This document shows, piece after piece, positions 27,401-42,400 of a DNA stretch of 64,000 nucleotides. Where the stretch lies: assembly GCA_026874595.1 (NCBI GenBank), contig CM049311.1:11687676-11751675 (forward strand), written 5' to 3'. This stretch comes from Sipunculus nudus. Lineage: Eukaryota > Annelida > Sipuncula > Golfingiida > Sipunculidae. The first letter of the stretch is position 1, and the number at the start of each line of letters is the position of its first letter. The notes under the pieces are model-generated. The model searched no databases. It had not been told where the DNA came from and worked only from the letters and a program-made list of their open reading frames with translations. The translations under genes and the position numbers were made by a program.

Positions 27401-30400
27401 TAATGCATATGGATTGAATCCAATGATCAGTCCCGTTAGTATCTTCAATGGTTATATTTTGCTTATTCTGCAAGATACAGGGAGCATGTATTGTGGCTAG
27501 AATTCAAATCATACTTACTCCTAAAATTTCACTAAAGATGATGGCAAATGCTGGCTGGATTCCACCATTTACCAGGGCTGCAATACATCCAAGGGCTATG
27601 TATGGCCATTCAGGGGCATTCAGACGCATCACTCGCTTCGTTGAAACCTCAGGGACCTCCTGGTGGTCAAACATAGAATCATCCAGATCCGTCAAGGTAA
27701 ATCAATTAAAAACATTTTTCATTCAAAGATCATTTAAAATAAATATAATATGAATTAGCTAAAAATAATTTTACAATTTATACATATTATCATTAAATAC
27801 TAGTTTTTTCAAGATTGACAATTAAAATTAATATTTTTGCCAGTTCTGTATAAATAATTATGTTTTATTAGAAAAATCTGCATTTGAAGTCTCATTACAT
27901 GGGGAAGTCACATCTGCAAAAAAAGTATCAAAATGGTATTAAAATAGCATAAGTAGTAGTTATATCCTTGAAAATGCAAAAAGAAAACCTAGGGAAAAAA
28001 TGCTGTTAATAAAGTGTAAAACAACCAAAGGTCATGCTAACCGGCTTCAAAAAGAACAAAAAATAATTAAAATTCAGTACAAATGCTCCAAAAATAATAT
28101 TTATATACCATAAAATTCATAAAAATCTCACCTCCTCCTCTTCTTCCTTTCCGGTACCAGCAGTTTTTCCAGCCTGATAGCTTGATTTTGAGGTCATACG
28201 GTTCAGCTTATGGCTGCCTCGTGGTCCTTCCATGCTCATGCTTCTCTTGAATTCAAACTGCGTGGCGCTGTGTCCTGAAAGTGACCATCACAACCTTTAT
28301 AATAACCAAATTATTATGTTCCACACATTTTCCAAACATGACTGCATGTCCATTTTTGGGAGAAACCTGCATATTCCGTTTTCAAAATCAGCTAAGGTTT
28401 CAGAAATAAAACATAAAAATAAAACTGATATTTATACAGCAAACTGATGATAATATTTAGCAAAAAAAGCAGCAAAAGACAGCTAGCATTACTTTGGTAA
28501 CATTGGGTGAGTATTTCCAAATTGTAGATTTATAAATATGTAAGAGGTGTCTGAATTAAATGATGTAGGCAACAGCAAAGGTGCATGTTCATTTGCATTT
28601 TATCAATATTTTTAAGCAACTTTTTTGTAATACAGATGGAAAAACAAGCAGGAAAATCATTCTGCTTTAGGTTTTATTAAGTTTATGAAAATTATATCAG
28701 TTCCTGCTTTGGTGAAAAGGAGTAGTGTCACCATTTTTAGAAGACATCCACAGAATACTTGATATAATACAAAACATGGTTAAGGGAACATTTGATTTTA
28801 ATAAGTATAGCTCTGAAAGAGAATATAATCAAATGAACACAAATATCTTTAATATATTAATCAAAATAAATGAAATAAATAAATGGCCACCATAATTAGA
28901 TGATGTGGCCTTTTGACCCACAGAATCAACTTTAAAATAATGTCTTAAGAAAAAGTAAGTTAAATTCAGACTTCCTAGTAAAGCGTAGAGCATAGATGAT
29001 AAAATACTATTTCATCTAAATATTCCCTTGTTTCCCCAACCACCAGAAGTAATCAATAATTTAATAATTATTAAGAAGAATGTCATGATTATCACGTGTT
29101 TCCGTTCCTAACTACAGTAAAGAGTTATTTATCCGAAAAGCTCGAGGGGAAGGTTCTGTTTGGATAAACAACTGTTCGGATAAACAGTTTCAGGTAATTG
29201 TGGCGAGTGTCTGTGAATTTAAAAAAAAAGTTCTGGTCACACACTGTGATAGGTCTTATGTTATCACACTTCTTTAGTAAAACTGTCACTCAAATATGGG
29301 ACAAACATTCCATGACCACCAGTGAATACCAGTGACTTACTGTGTGACTTGTAGAATGACAAACAAGACTCCACAATGATCCAATATCATTCAATGAGTG
29401 CTTGAGGACAAATGCAAGTAAGAGTTCCTAAATTTAAAGGCACACCTTTTCATGCAACTTGTTATATATGCAGTTGTACGATAGTCTTGTGACTGTATAG
29501 TAAAGCTACCTATGATGGGTTGCTGCTAGTAAAGGTTTGTTTTGACATTGTCAGACAAAGGTAAATCATCACATAGTTGTAGCCAGGATATTACACTGGA
29601 TGATAAATATCTTTGTAACCAAATTATCCACTCAGCAATGTCTGTGACATTAAAGCGATCCCCTGTGGCGTGTCACTTCATTTTTACAGGGCAAGGACTC
29701 CTCAGAGTTTACAAATTTAGGTTTTTCATATCAAACAATTAAAATCAGAGGGAATCGATATTTACTGTCAAAGGAACTTACAAACACATGCAAAGTTTTG
29801 TTTAATTTCCTGGCATGCTTGTTAGTAATTTGAAGACAATTAATGATATTAAAGAAAAATTATCATCAGAACCTAAAAACTTCCATGTTTAGTAAAAGTT
29901 AAGTTTTTAAGGTATTTATTTAAATAATGACATGTGTCAAACAATGCTAGGAATCCTTAATTCAAGTGTCATTCTGAACTAAGGATCAACTTCTCAAGAA
30001 TTCTATAAATTTTGAATATATGTAACAATCACTGTAATTTCAAAATTAAATAGTGGTATATATTGTCATTTCTTTTGCATATTTATCAAAGAACACCATA
30101 TGTCAACATATGTCATACAGTATGTTGTTTTGATCCTGGAGTTCTGAAACATACATAGTTTTTCTCACGTAATCATATAATAAAATCTGTAGTAAATGTC
30201 AAATAAAACTTTAAAGCACACCAACATCTTGCCTGAAAAATATGTGCTTGTAAAAAAAGAAGAAATGGCAACCTTGTTTTATTGTTTCTGCCTTCAGTAC
30301 TGAAGATTCAACTACAGGGAGGTCACAAGTAATGGAATGAAAATAATATAAAGTAGTTAGTACTAATACTAAATACACATATGAAAACGTCACTGTATCT

Positions 30401-33400
30401 GCTAACAAGTTTAGACAGGCACAAAATGTAAAAAGTTAGGCTTTGTTGTGACATACAGGTGTCTAACAAGTTACAATAGAGACAAGATACCCCAGGTATA
30501 TCAGGATAATAAAATATTAATAATAATGATTCAATGGGATTCATGGGATTCCAAAGTGTAAAATATATCCTTAGAACCATATAGTGAGCTCTCAAGCTTG
30601 TGGGGGTCTAAGAATTTATAAGTAATAGCATACTTTGCGACTGGTTCAAAGTGAATGGTGAAATAGAAATCAGACAGTTTTTTTTACTGGACTAGCATTT
30701 GCCAACAGGTGCTAAAACATCAAACTGGCAAATGGATTTATAATTACTCAACTCAAAATAGCACATTAAGTGAAAATTACTTTTTCTAGATCATTCATTT
30801 TACAAGAAGATATGTACTTCTTTCTCAGACTTGTCTGCTACAGAGAACTACCATAAAGCCTTGCACAAATTCTTTCTTACACTAATGAATGAGTAAGTGT
30901 ACAGACCATCCAAAAACATGAGGGCTCTATATTGATGACAAATCAGGTGAAAAAAAAACACTCATTTTAATGTATTTTTTCTGAAATTTTACAGAGTGAA
31001 AGTTATGATGGTGTGAACATATTTCATTACATAACCACACTCAGCATTCATACAATATGGGGATAGACAGATGGAAATAGGAAGGAATACTAGGGTCACT
31101 AGGGAACCACTATATACCCAGATACTGATATACATAAAACTTAGCATGCATCAATATTAGAACAACAGTTTGATAAACAAATTTACCTTCATCAGTTTCA
31201 GCTGAAATAAAACCAAATAAGGAACATGAATAAATTAATGGGCCACTAATTACAGCAAACAGAAATTTCTGCTACACCTCATCATCTGTGACTGCATGCA
31301 GCTTTTCGCCGTAGGAACTTGATCCATGCATGCATCTGTTGACTAAATTAAGCTCATATAGAAAATTAACTAATTCATAAATCATGCATGCTTTAGTGCT
31401 GTGAAGTTTGAACCAATTCTGAGACACAACTCTTGCATGCAGAGAATGGAGAATCCAGGACATCATATGATGATATTGAATGGTGAAAATAAATTTTCTA
31501 ATATTCCCTAAAATAAAGAAAATGGAACAAAACTGACATTAATGACTAGCATTGAAATCAGTACTGGTAAACCTGTTTTTTACTCCATCAATCTTTGACT
31601 TTATATCACCTGATTCCATTTAAGGATATAATTATCATTTTTACACTGCAAATGTACATGGTTGGCTTTATTACTGTGACTGAGGATCATATTTACCAGT
31701 TTTGGTATTTTTGTTAGTTTCACAAAGCTTCATTTCATAATCACGAGGTTAACAAGAATACTATAGCATGACACTATTGTAATCTATGATCAAAAATCCA
31801 ACTGATATCACACTCTCCTGCAGTAGCCTGTATTTGTATATTAATAAGTTCTTGATTGTTGAATATTAATTACATACCCTGAGTGAGTACCAACCTGCTT
31901 CATGGAAGAGTGATTGCATGTTTGATAGTTAACTTTGATCAAGGGTCCCAGATCACCATCAGGCAACCATCTTACACATAAAGTAAGGAGCGTGTTTCAT
32001 GCTTTTTTCTTCTTCAGGATTTCAGAATAGGAATATGTTATTTTCAAACAACCACAAAGAAAGAGCAGCCCACCGTACACTAACTATTTGATTTGTTTAG
32101 ACCCATGTGTTTATAATCACATAAAACAACAAAATCTGGCTGCAAGTTAAACAAACCCGAGTTTTGCAAAGGGTACTTTGCGACTTATGACCTTTCATCT
32201 TCTACAACAATAATTTTAGATTTTTGCAATGGAATGTGGATGAGCGCCTATCTATAAGTTATTAAGACATGCAATTTCTGATCTGGAACACATTTGTAAC
32301 AAATATGTAGACTTTGTTCACATTTTGTTCTTTCTTTACATTCTAAATGTACATGTTGTCATTCAAAATTACATTTCTTTAAATTGTGATTCAGTTTTCT
32401 TGCTTCACTCTGTAATAACCCTATGGAATTAGACAAAATTTATCTGTAACAATAAAATATTTCCCTATTACAGATTAATTTATCTGTAACCATAAAATAA
32501 TTCCCTATTTCAGGTTATCAATGTATGTGAATTATGCTGAAAAAAATTAAAACATGCAAATAACTGAACATTACAAACAAACTACATGCAAACTTCCATT
32601 CAAGCCAACATACATGCACACTCATTCCTCAAGACAATATGCAAAAAGAAAGGACATAACACCATGTTTAACCACATCCATAACTTTACGAAATGAATTC
32701 TGCCTGACTCAGTGAACTAACAGAATGAACTGTCATGAACCCCTGTGTACATGTCATCATGTATGACATGGACTGGTCATAAGCATATAAGACTCCTGTG
32801 CAACAATGAGCAAAAAAGAAATTCTTACATGTGTATATGACCAATCACAAAGATTTACATGACTGATCATTACATTAAGCTGATCCCATATTTCTTCCAT
32901 TATCTTTAACTATCAAACTTATTCAAATTTATTTTAAATTGTCTTACCAAAAAAGCCCAATAAATTGAATAATATTTGTTGTCATGAAGAGCATACCTTC
33001 TTTAATACATTGTCCTTATACTTAAAATAAATATCTGTATTTGTTTTCATTTTCAAACAAAGACCATGGAATGGCAAGACGCTAAAATCAAAAAGGACCA
33101 ATCAAACCAAAGCTTGTCAAACTTGAGTAGCAACACCATGTCAACAAATATAAAGTATAATAAATATTTTTTATTGTAAAAGTAAAGTTTTAAATTAAAA
33201 TATAAAACAAAACTTGCAGCCAAATATTCTTTTGAAATGTATATAAATGAGATCTGTTTTACAGAAATACCTGTATTTTGATTAATGTCAAATTCATAAG
33301 AGGATTTGGGTCTTGCAATAGAAAACAATTTTTCATAATTTAAAATCTTTAAATTTATCAAAATACATTCATTCACTGATGGACAGGAGTCCTATATGCA

Positions 33401-36400
33401 GTGCAGCACCTCCCAATAGTTTGTACTTGATGCTGCCTTGGTAAGCTAGACTACAAGTTATCCGTCATGTATACTTCATCACAAAGTCGCAAGGTACCAT
33501 GTCTTAGCTGTTATACAGTTAAAGGGGGCCCATTCTGATATATGTCATGTATTTCATAAGGATATTCACGTGAACCTCTTATAAAATTAAGCAAAAAAGG
33601 CCAATCCAAATGTGCAAAATGTTTGTATTCGCATGTTTATAACCTGAGACCCCCTTCTCCCCAAATGGCCACTGATCGTTAACAAAACACATCAAATGAG
33701 GACATCAAGCACCAAAGGACAAACTACTCCACAGCTGTGAATTTTAAAATTTCTTAATTCTATTCGGATGCAATAAAGGTTTGAAAAAAAATATCACTAC
33801 CAAAAGATGAGTAAAAATTTAAATAAAACACAGTTCCTGATAGTTTTATGACTCACTATGACACGGTACCTTGATGACTAAGTGATCATTATGAAAACCT
33901 GGATCCAGTCTTTAAAATAATATTGTGAAAAATCAGGCATCAGATATTAAATGACAGGTAGTAATTTTGATCAAAGTCTTTGCCAGTGCTGGTTTTTATC
34001 TTAACAATGGAATAACAGATTCATTCACTGACATGTATGTTTTAAAATTGTAACAGCCTTTGTAAATAAATATGTCCACAAGCTGATGGGCAGCCCTAAG
34101 TGGAACAGACCAATAATCAGTAAATGCACTCATCTGTGGCGGACTTACTTTGTTGTGACAGTGGGGTTATATGAGCTACCTGGGGGTCTGACATGAAACA
34201 ATTTATTACATATCTAGGTATGGCGGATCCAAGGTTTTTTCATACAAAATAAAGACACTGATGACAACAGCTCCACAAGACTACAGGTGTTCCTCAATTA
34301 CCTGGCTTCAGTGGCTCCTCCTGCAGGGAAACCTGAGAACCTATATAAGCAAATCATGCCAGCATTTGTTAGAAGATATATACCATAACACAAGCAGCTA
34401 ATTACATTGTTATCATGTGCATCACTGTAGCACAAACTCATGATTTAATTGGTCAATGAGTCCTATTATTATGCATCGACTTTGTTCTGGCCTGAGCAGG
34501 GTTTTCAGAAGTGAATTTATTTCTGAACTCTGATTGGCCATGAAAAAAATATATCTACAAAGGTCACCAGGATTTAATATTTTGGATAACTTTGATTGGT
34601 TGTTGGGCAATTCCCCCAGATTGTCATCAGGAGTTAATGCTTTGGTTAAATCTGGTTGGTTGTCTGAAATATGAAATCATAAGTTGTTGATAATATACAT
34701 TGTTTGATTATTATCTGAAATGGCAAAACTTTTGACCAGGTAGTTTTAATCTGGGGAAAACCAAAGACAAAGTGACCAGCTGTTAATTTGACAATGAGAA
34801 TGCTTGGGCTTGATGCTTTTTCAACATGTCATAAAGGTTAAAATTTGAGAAATTGGGACACTTAAGTTCCGTTTTTCATGTCATTATTGTATTGCCGAGA
34901 GGATATTCTTTTCCGAGGGAAAATATGACATTAGAATTTTAGAAATAAAGTTGTTTGTCTTTTATAGATAACATATATGCAAAAATTAACAGGACCCCAT
35001 GACCAATAGTTTTGTAGCACCTCATTCAATGACTAACATGAGGAGTAACATGCTATCACATAACAAATGGCCGCTTAATTTCCACGTCATTCCATAACCG
35101 ACTAAAAAGGTGACACAGTATTTCATCACCAAGTACAGCATGCCACTGCATGACATACCCAATCATTCCAGAGCTAATGAGACAAGCCATATCATTCTGT
35201 AAGCATATTTAAGCTTGCTCATGCCACAAGACAATGAGGCAAATAAGTTCTCTTTCAGGCAACACAGTCATGCATCCTTTTTCATTAGATATTTATAAGC
35301 AGAGAACACCTAAGTCTCCGTTTAGTTACTGTACTGTAACAGACAGGCACAATTTGGCTGCACCTAGATCACCACTATAAAGTATAAATTGTTCATGCCA
35401 TGCATGTGTGAGCTGTTTTACACTTGGCACAATATATATTTTAGATGTTTGGTTACTCTGTATAAACATAAATTATCACACAACCATACAAGCACTGAAT
35501 TTGTTATACATTTTTTTTAAAATATATGATTAACCATCCCAAATCAAAGTACAAATGTAATATCAAGCTAGTTTTCCATAGATAAAATTAAATGGAAACC
35601 ACCATTACATTGTGGAAACTTAAATGTATACTTATGAACATGGAAAGCTCAAAATCTGTAAAATATTTTAAGTAAAATATATATCACATGATGTAGAAAT
35701 TAGTTGTTACAATCAGCTGCTACATTATAAGTTTTGTATTAACAAGACTGGAAATTCAGGTCTTCATGTTGAGCCTTTCATGATAGATACATGTATATGT
35801 AAACATCTTTTACAAAAAATGCAGATAATCCATGGCACATAAACAATTAGTATCTTTATAAACAACAGCAATGTACATGGCAACACAAACCTTCCTCCAC
35901 AGCTTCTTCTGCTATAATATTATATTATTTTATATTAATTATTAATAAAAAAAGCATTTATCATTAAATAAGCTGAAATTAAAAAAAAACAGCACAGGAA
36001 CATCCAAAAAAGATATTGTAAAAGATAAAACAAAATTCAAAATAAGCAATGCAGTATCAAGAGAGGCTTGTACTGGCAAAGTTCCAACTGAAGCAATAAG
36101 CTGTATTTTATATTTTTGAAAATTGTAAGCCAATCAAGATGGCAAAACAAAGTTAAGATTTGGGGCTGATTTCAGTAATATTCTGAAACTGTCTAATGGT
36201 AAAGCTATTGAGATAAAAAGATCAAATCCATGAAGAGATATCAGGGAAAATGTTAAAACCTTCTTACTACCTTAGGCATATCCTCATACAGCCTAGAAAT
36301 CAGGCTGTTATTTTTGTAAGCTCCAAATAGAGAAAATGTGAAATCCATGATTTCATGGAAAACTGTAGCCTGAGAGCAGTATCGCACCTATAATGTTATA

Positions 36401-39400
36401 CAAGTTGCCATGATGACTCGGTTGTACCTTTCTCCATTCAGCTCAATATATGACCTCCGTCACTTTATTGATCTGTTTCAGCGTTTTTTATGAGATAATG
36501 AATCACTCATTAATATAACTCTCATGCATACTGCTTTAACATTAGACAGATTTTTCTGAAACCAGCCTGTGAATATTTGAAGAGATTTAGAGGAACACAC
36601 AAAGCTGACAGCAAAATGCTGGAAGCACAGTTCAGTATACCATTAAGCAGAGACCTACCTATGACCTCATCGTCCTCCTCGATACCACTCTGCTGGTTGG
36701 TCACCAGGAGGTAATACACTCCCTCTTTCTTCATCAGTTCATCGTGGGTTCCCTCCTCGATGACTGTACCTTTATCGACACCAGCTAACTTGTCTGCAGT
36801 TTTTACCGTTGACAGACGGTGAGCAATCACTATGGTCGTGCGACCCATCCTGGCCTGAATTACAAGAAACACACAGTGATACTCACAACCTACCTACTAC
36901 TGTAAACCAAGAAATATCTAATGTATGGAATTATCAAAAATCATTATAGATGGATTACTTTTCCAAGCCTGTGATTTTTATTTTTTTTTTGTTTGCTTTA
37001 AGCAAACACCCTAGTTTTGCATTTTATGTTCATGAAGACTTATCAAATCTGTGAAAATTATGTCCACATGAATACATTATGATAAATATGAACAACTTGT
37101 ATGGAAAAGACAGGGTAGTTAGATATTTATAGCAAATTTAGGCTAGAACTATGTGAGCTATTATTCAAACACCAGATCTCTCTTTCTCAAGAGAAATATT
37201 GATGTTAAACCTGCACTGTACCTTGTCTAGTGCTGACTGTACGATGGACTCGCTCTCCGTATCCAGAGCAGATGTGGCTTCGTCCAGCAGGATGATCTTA
37301 GGATTGCGCACGAGAGCACGGGCAATGGCTATACGTTGTTTCTGTCCACCACTCAGCTGAGCACCACGCTCACCAACCAATGTTTGATATCCCTGCAAGT
37401 TTAAAAAAAAAAATTGTTTTTGTTGGAGGTAACAGCCTCAATGGTATTTACATCTGCATAATTATATTCTTGTTTCAGACTCCATGACAGGGCAAGTAGC
37501 TCACACTCCTCTCATTTTTTATTTTGTGTCCACCAGGCCCAGTGACTACTGCACCTGTAGGCCCTGGGCGTGCAATTGTCCCCATACCACCAAGGAATCT
37601 CAAAAAGGCCCACTCATTTATGAATGAAACACGGCCATGGGGCATGCCCTTACCACCCTTTCCACTAAACCTGCAGAGAGCTCACCCTGGGGGGGGGGGG
37701 GGGGGACCAATCATGAAATATCTCACTGCCTAGGCTGAGTTTCCAACTCATTATCACATTGAGTCCTGTGCTCTACTTCAATAGCTCAAAAGCCGGTACA
37801 TTGTCAAACCCAGGGAAAATGCTGACCTCCTTGGTCAGAATAATCAATTGCAAGTGTCCTGTTTAAATTTGCCTGGTTGAAAGGTTACTTATAATACACA
37901 CACACACATCCAGAAATGAGTGTATGTATCTAAGTAAAACATCCATATTGTATGTGTATGTGTGTTTAAGTAAGTATTTTTGTGTACTGACTCACATTAG
38001 GAAGCTTGGTAACAAAGTCATGAGCATTGGCCTCCCTGCTGGCCTGTTGGATTTCTTCTAAGGTAACACCGTCTCTACCATACCGGATGTTTTCTTCGAT
38101 GGTTGTAGCAAACAAGACTGGTTCCTGACTCACAACACCAATCTGCTGACGTAACCAGCGGAGGTTCAGCTCCCGGATGTCTCGTCCATCAATCAATACC
38201 TTAGAAATTACAAAAAAAAGATATATGTTGATCATGATAGTTATTACTGGTGACAGTATGAGAACAATCAGAAGCTGACTGACCACTGTAAATAGTCATG
38301 AACACAGGCCAACAGATCCACCAAATTAATAGTAACAGAATGAAAGGGATTCGTTCCTTTAAATTTAGAGAAATTTGTGAGAAATGCTTGTTTTCTTTGT
38401 ACGCAGGTGTTATTGTTAATATACTATAATATAACAATCAATTTTCTTCTGTGAAAAAATAAGAACAAGCACAGAAATGAGAAACAATCAAAGTACTGGT
38501 ATTTCTTACAGTTGACTCAGATTTAAGCTAAGATTACTTATGTAAGGAATGCGGATGTGGCATGCAGAATGCGGATCATAAATTCGGTATTGACTCAATA
38601 AACAAGGTGAGATTCTGTAAGTGCAGATCTGGTTCTGCATAATATCCAGGATCAACAAACAGAAAACATGCAAACTGCTGTGCTAGTACATTCAAAACGC
38701 ATTCCGTACTTAAGAAATCTTAGTTCTAGTCTGTATATTGCTGGATGAATCTAACAATACTTTATTTACTGACCTGTCCCTCAAGAGGATCGTAGAATCT
38801 CTGCAGAAGCTGTACTGTTGTGCTCTTACCACATCCACTAGAACCAACCAGAGCCACAGTTTGTCCAACGTTAACCTTCAGACTAAAGTTGTTCAAAACC
38901 TGTAGGGAATAACAATAATAGAAGTTTGGCTGGCTATAACCAGATCTTTTAATAATGATAATCACCCAAAACCAGCCAGCGAATATAAATTTTATATGAT
39001 TTGGGCTGGCAACTGGGAGAAATTATGACACTGATAATTGGCCTGGATTTTGAAATGGATTTTTAATAAAATATTGATATCTGTATGACAAAAATATCTG
39101 TAGTGTTTATTAATGTTATTAAGCCTGGATCAATTACAACCATGGCTGAACAATGAAAGAGGCATCATTTGAATATGTTGATATAATTTATACAATTTTG
39201 ATAAAACATTTGATATTGATTTTATAATTGACGATGGTTCCACAAAACTTTTTTCACACTGCTCCTTTGTGGTCACACATTGTTAATGCCTGTTATTGGC
39301 CTTGAAATGTCTAGCATCATACAAAGTGTGTCCTAAGGGGGTCACTCCCCATATTTTTACCATAAATCTTGAGAAATTTGAAATTTCTTTCAAAGGGGCT

Positions 39401-42400
39401 TCTGCAGTGCCATCTCCAAGGAACTATGTGAATTATGCAAGAATGGGTAATATGCTATGACTTTATAAATATACTTAATTATATAATCAACCTTGTGACC
39501 ATACAAAGCAATTATTGTATACCTGTACTTCAGGTCTGGAGGGATAGTTAAAGCTGACATTTTTGAACTCGATGTTCCCCTGGAAGTCTTCTATAGTGTC
39601 TCCTTCCTCAGACTGACTGTCTATGTCTGATTTCTGGAGAGGAAATACACATCACGTTAATACATCAGTGGCACGAGACACTACCCAGAACGAAACTGAT
39701 CCCTGACAAATCTGAAAATTATATAGGAAAACTTGATTCTTCCTTTAGTTATGATCAATTACAATGCAATTACACAATGCAGTATATTGCAGTTGACTTC
39801 ATATTTGCGAGGCTAATTTTTTGCAATTTTCACTTTTTCAAATTTTGTGGGGTTTCCTTTTTTTGCATTCTTAGCATAAAGAAACCTACACAAATTTTAT
39901 AAAATTTATCTTACTGATTATTTTATATGGATGCTGAATCTGAATGTGACAAGGAACCATGACAATGAAGAAGGGCACCGAAAACTGCTCAATTATTATG
40001 CTCTTGACTGTAACAGCACTGGCACAGTGGCTACAGTTCTGTCCAAAATACCCTCTGATACTTGAAAATATATCTAGCAATATTCATGAAAACAACTTCA
40101 AAATGAGCCAACATTCATAAGATTTCTCTAAATATACAGGACTTAAATGTAAATGTATCTCAGCTCAGGAGATGCCTGAGTTACAGAAAATGTGTCAACT
40201 GTACTGTTTATACATTTGTGATTAACGCACTTACATGGTCAATGATGTTGTAAATGGCATGAGCTGCGCCTCTAGCTGTAGCAAAGTACTGGATGTTGGG
40301 GGCAGCGTTACCGATAGAAAACGCTCCAATCAACACACAGAAGAATACCTAATAATACAAGGTACACAATGTCATATGATGAAGTATAGGTGAGGACTGC
40401 AACTGTAAAGCTGTGTTACAATATGTGTGAATATGTGGATATAAATGAAAAATTGCTCATATAATTTTTACTTTTGGTATTCCCATGTGTCTGCATGTCA
40501 GTATATGTTAGTATGTGTGTATATCAGAGCTTTCAGGAAGGCAGGGGTAAGCGTCTCTGATGCTCAGAATCTCTTACGGACACTTGGTTCTGGGGATCCA
40601 AGCGTCCGATGGGACGCCCAAATTTCTGGCTTTAGCACCTTGTAGCAGTGACTGACCACAACTGGCTGCCTCAAACGAACCCATTAGCTGTGTAAACCCA
40701 GCGCTGATAACTGAGGATTACATTTGGCTATATGCAAATATTCATATAATGACACTATTTCTCATCATATAATATGATAATTACATAAAATACAGGAAAG
40801 ATTCAATTTTACATAACCCTTCAAAATATCATCTCCCTTTGGGTGGCTCTAACCTTAGTTGTGACTTCCCAAAATGTCTGAATGAGGGTCCCGGACTCTT
40901 CACATTTTCTTACTATTGAAAGCCCTGGTATGTGTGAAATTACCACAGGATCAATTTCCACACATGGTGTCTGTGTGAACTCAAGAATTCCAAGTAAAAT
41001 TACATCACTCCAGCATCTTATTTTTAGAAGACATTCTAGATCCACTATACCACAATGTATGTCTGCTAATTCATGCATACATGCATATACATGCACATGA
41101 AAACCAGCTTTTTTCCCCTTATACATGCACATGAGGATAGTCAGATGTGCAAGACCTTGGTTTATGTGAGTACTATCATCTGGATGCTCTAAGGTTATTA
41201 TCCAGCAACATTATGTACCACCTGGTTTTAATTAAGATATGTAATTATATAATATGGCTCTTTATAAACCATCCTTTGTTATATGATTGAGTGAAAGATA
41301 TACAGAGAAGTATTGTCATATTTGATGCAGTCTAATCAATTATCATCTAATTCTAATTAATGACAATCTTATAATTTCATATCTTCATTAAGTATGTGGT
41401 TGTGTATGACGTAACTCAAGATTTAAAAGGGTCTACACAGAAGAAGTTAATAAGTTCTTGGCTTAAGAAAATAAAAAAAAAAATTAATATGACAATTACA
41501 TATCATATAATTCCTTCAGACCAAGGTGTGTACTGTGAGAAAAATATAAAAAATACTATATAATTTTTCAGTTTATTTTTTTTCAATAAGACTCTTAAAC
41601 AGGCTGTTGGTGGTGCACACAATTATTTAAAAAGAGTGTGAAGGTAACCATACAATAAGAACTAGTTGTTATGAGTGGTCCTCCTGAATTTCATGTTCAG
41701 TGCACTAGGAATCAATCAATATTAATAACCTATGGTTAAGATATATGACTGAATCCTTAGAATTAATGGTAAGAATCAAACCAACAACCTTCAACTAATT
41801 AGTCCAATTTTTGCATAACAAGACTACATCCCACCACATTAAAAAAAGGAAAAAATAGCAACTTGAGTACGTACTATAAGCAGCTGACCACCAGTGTATT
41901 CTCCCTCCCTGACGAGTTTGGAGCCATACCAAAACGCCAGAGCGTAGGAGGCGAACATGATGAGAAACACCGCGCCAGCACCCAGGCCGTTTATAATGCC
42001 CTTCTTGATCCCAAAGGCACGGGCGTCTATAATGTTGTTGTTGTACCTGAAATGATAGTTAATGCAGGTGATGATCATAATACAATGATGAGGTATGTGG
42101 AACCTGATCATACCTTCACCATGCTACAAGGTATAATTTTTTACCCTTGGTTGGATATCTGGTTTGTTTCTTAGCAGTCTTACAGGGTGAATGACATTAT
42201 GAAAAGATTTTTAACATTTTTTTTTTAATCAGGGCAGAACTGAAGAAAAATTCCTTTAACTTTTGGAGGCACTCTTGATCACCATAATCTATTTTTTAAC
42301 TTAAAGAATTTTTAATAATTGTGAGGTTGGGCCTGAGGTCATGACCCCTCACTGGCATAAGGAGCTGCCTTTGCTCTCAAACTGAGCTTTGATGGATTTT

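Larger units (their letters stand above)
28275..36658 (-). other. Intron 14 of the ABCB1-like gene
   Basis: 8.4 kb of AT-rich sequence that splits the linker region. It contains the three microexon candidates and a weaker 18-nt candidate at 32997-33014. Near 29115-29190 there is a short run with several TCCGAA/GGATAAAC units that may be a degraded repeat. No other coding sequence was recognised. Confidence 0.7.

Noticed and set aside
29100-29200. TCCGAA/GGATAAAC-containing stretch as a possible small RNA or riboswitch-like element
   Set aside because: Only short imperfect complementarity and no known family; more likely a degraded repeat.
31864-31905. Another short AG...GT segment in intron 14
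   Set aside because: The possible exons (17 or 20 nt) would shift the frame of the linker.
40882-41132. Overlapping open frames on both strands in intron 8
   Set aside because: Chance open frames without a domain, splice context or repeat identity.
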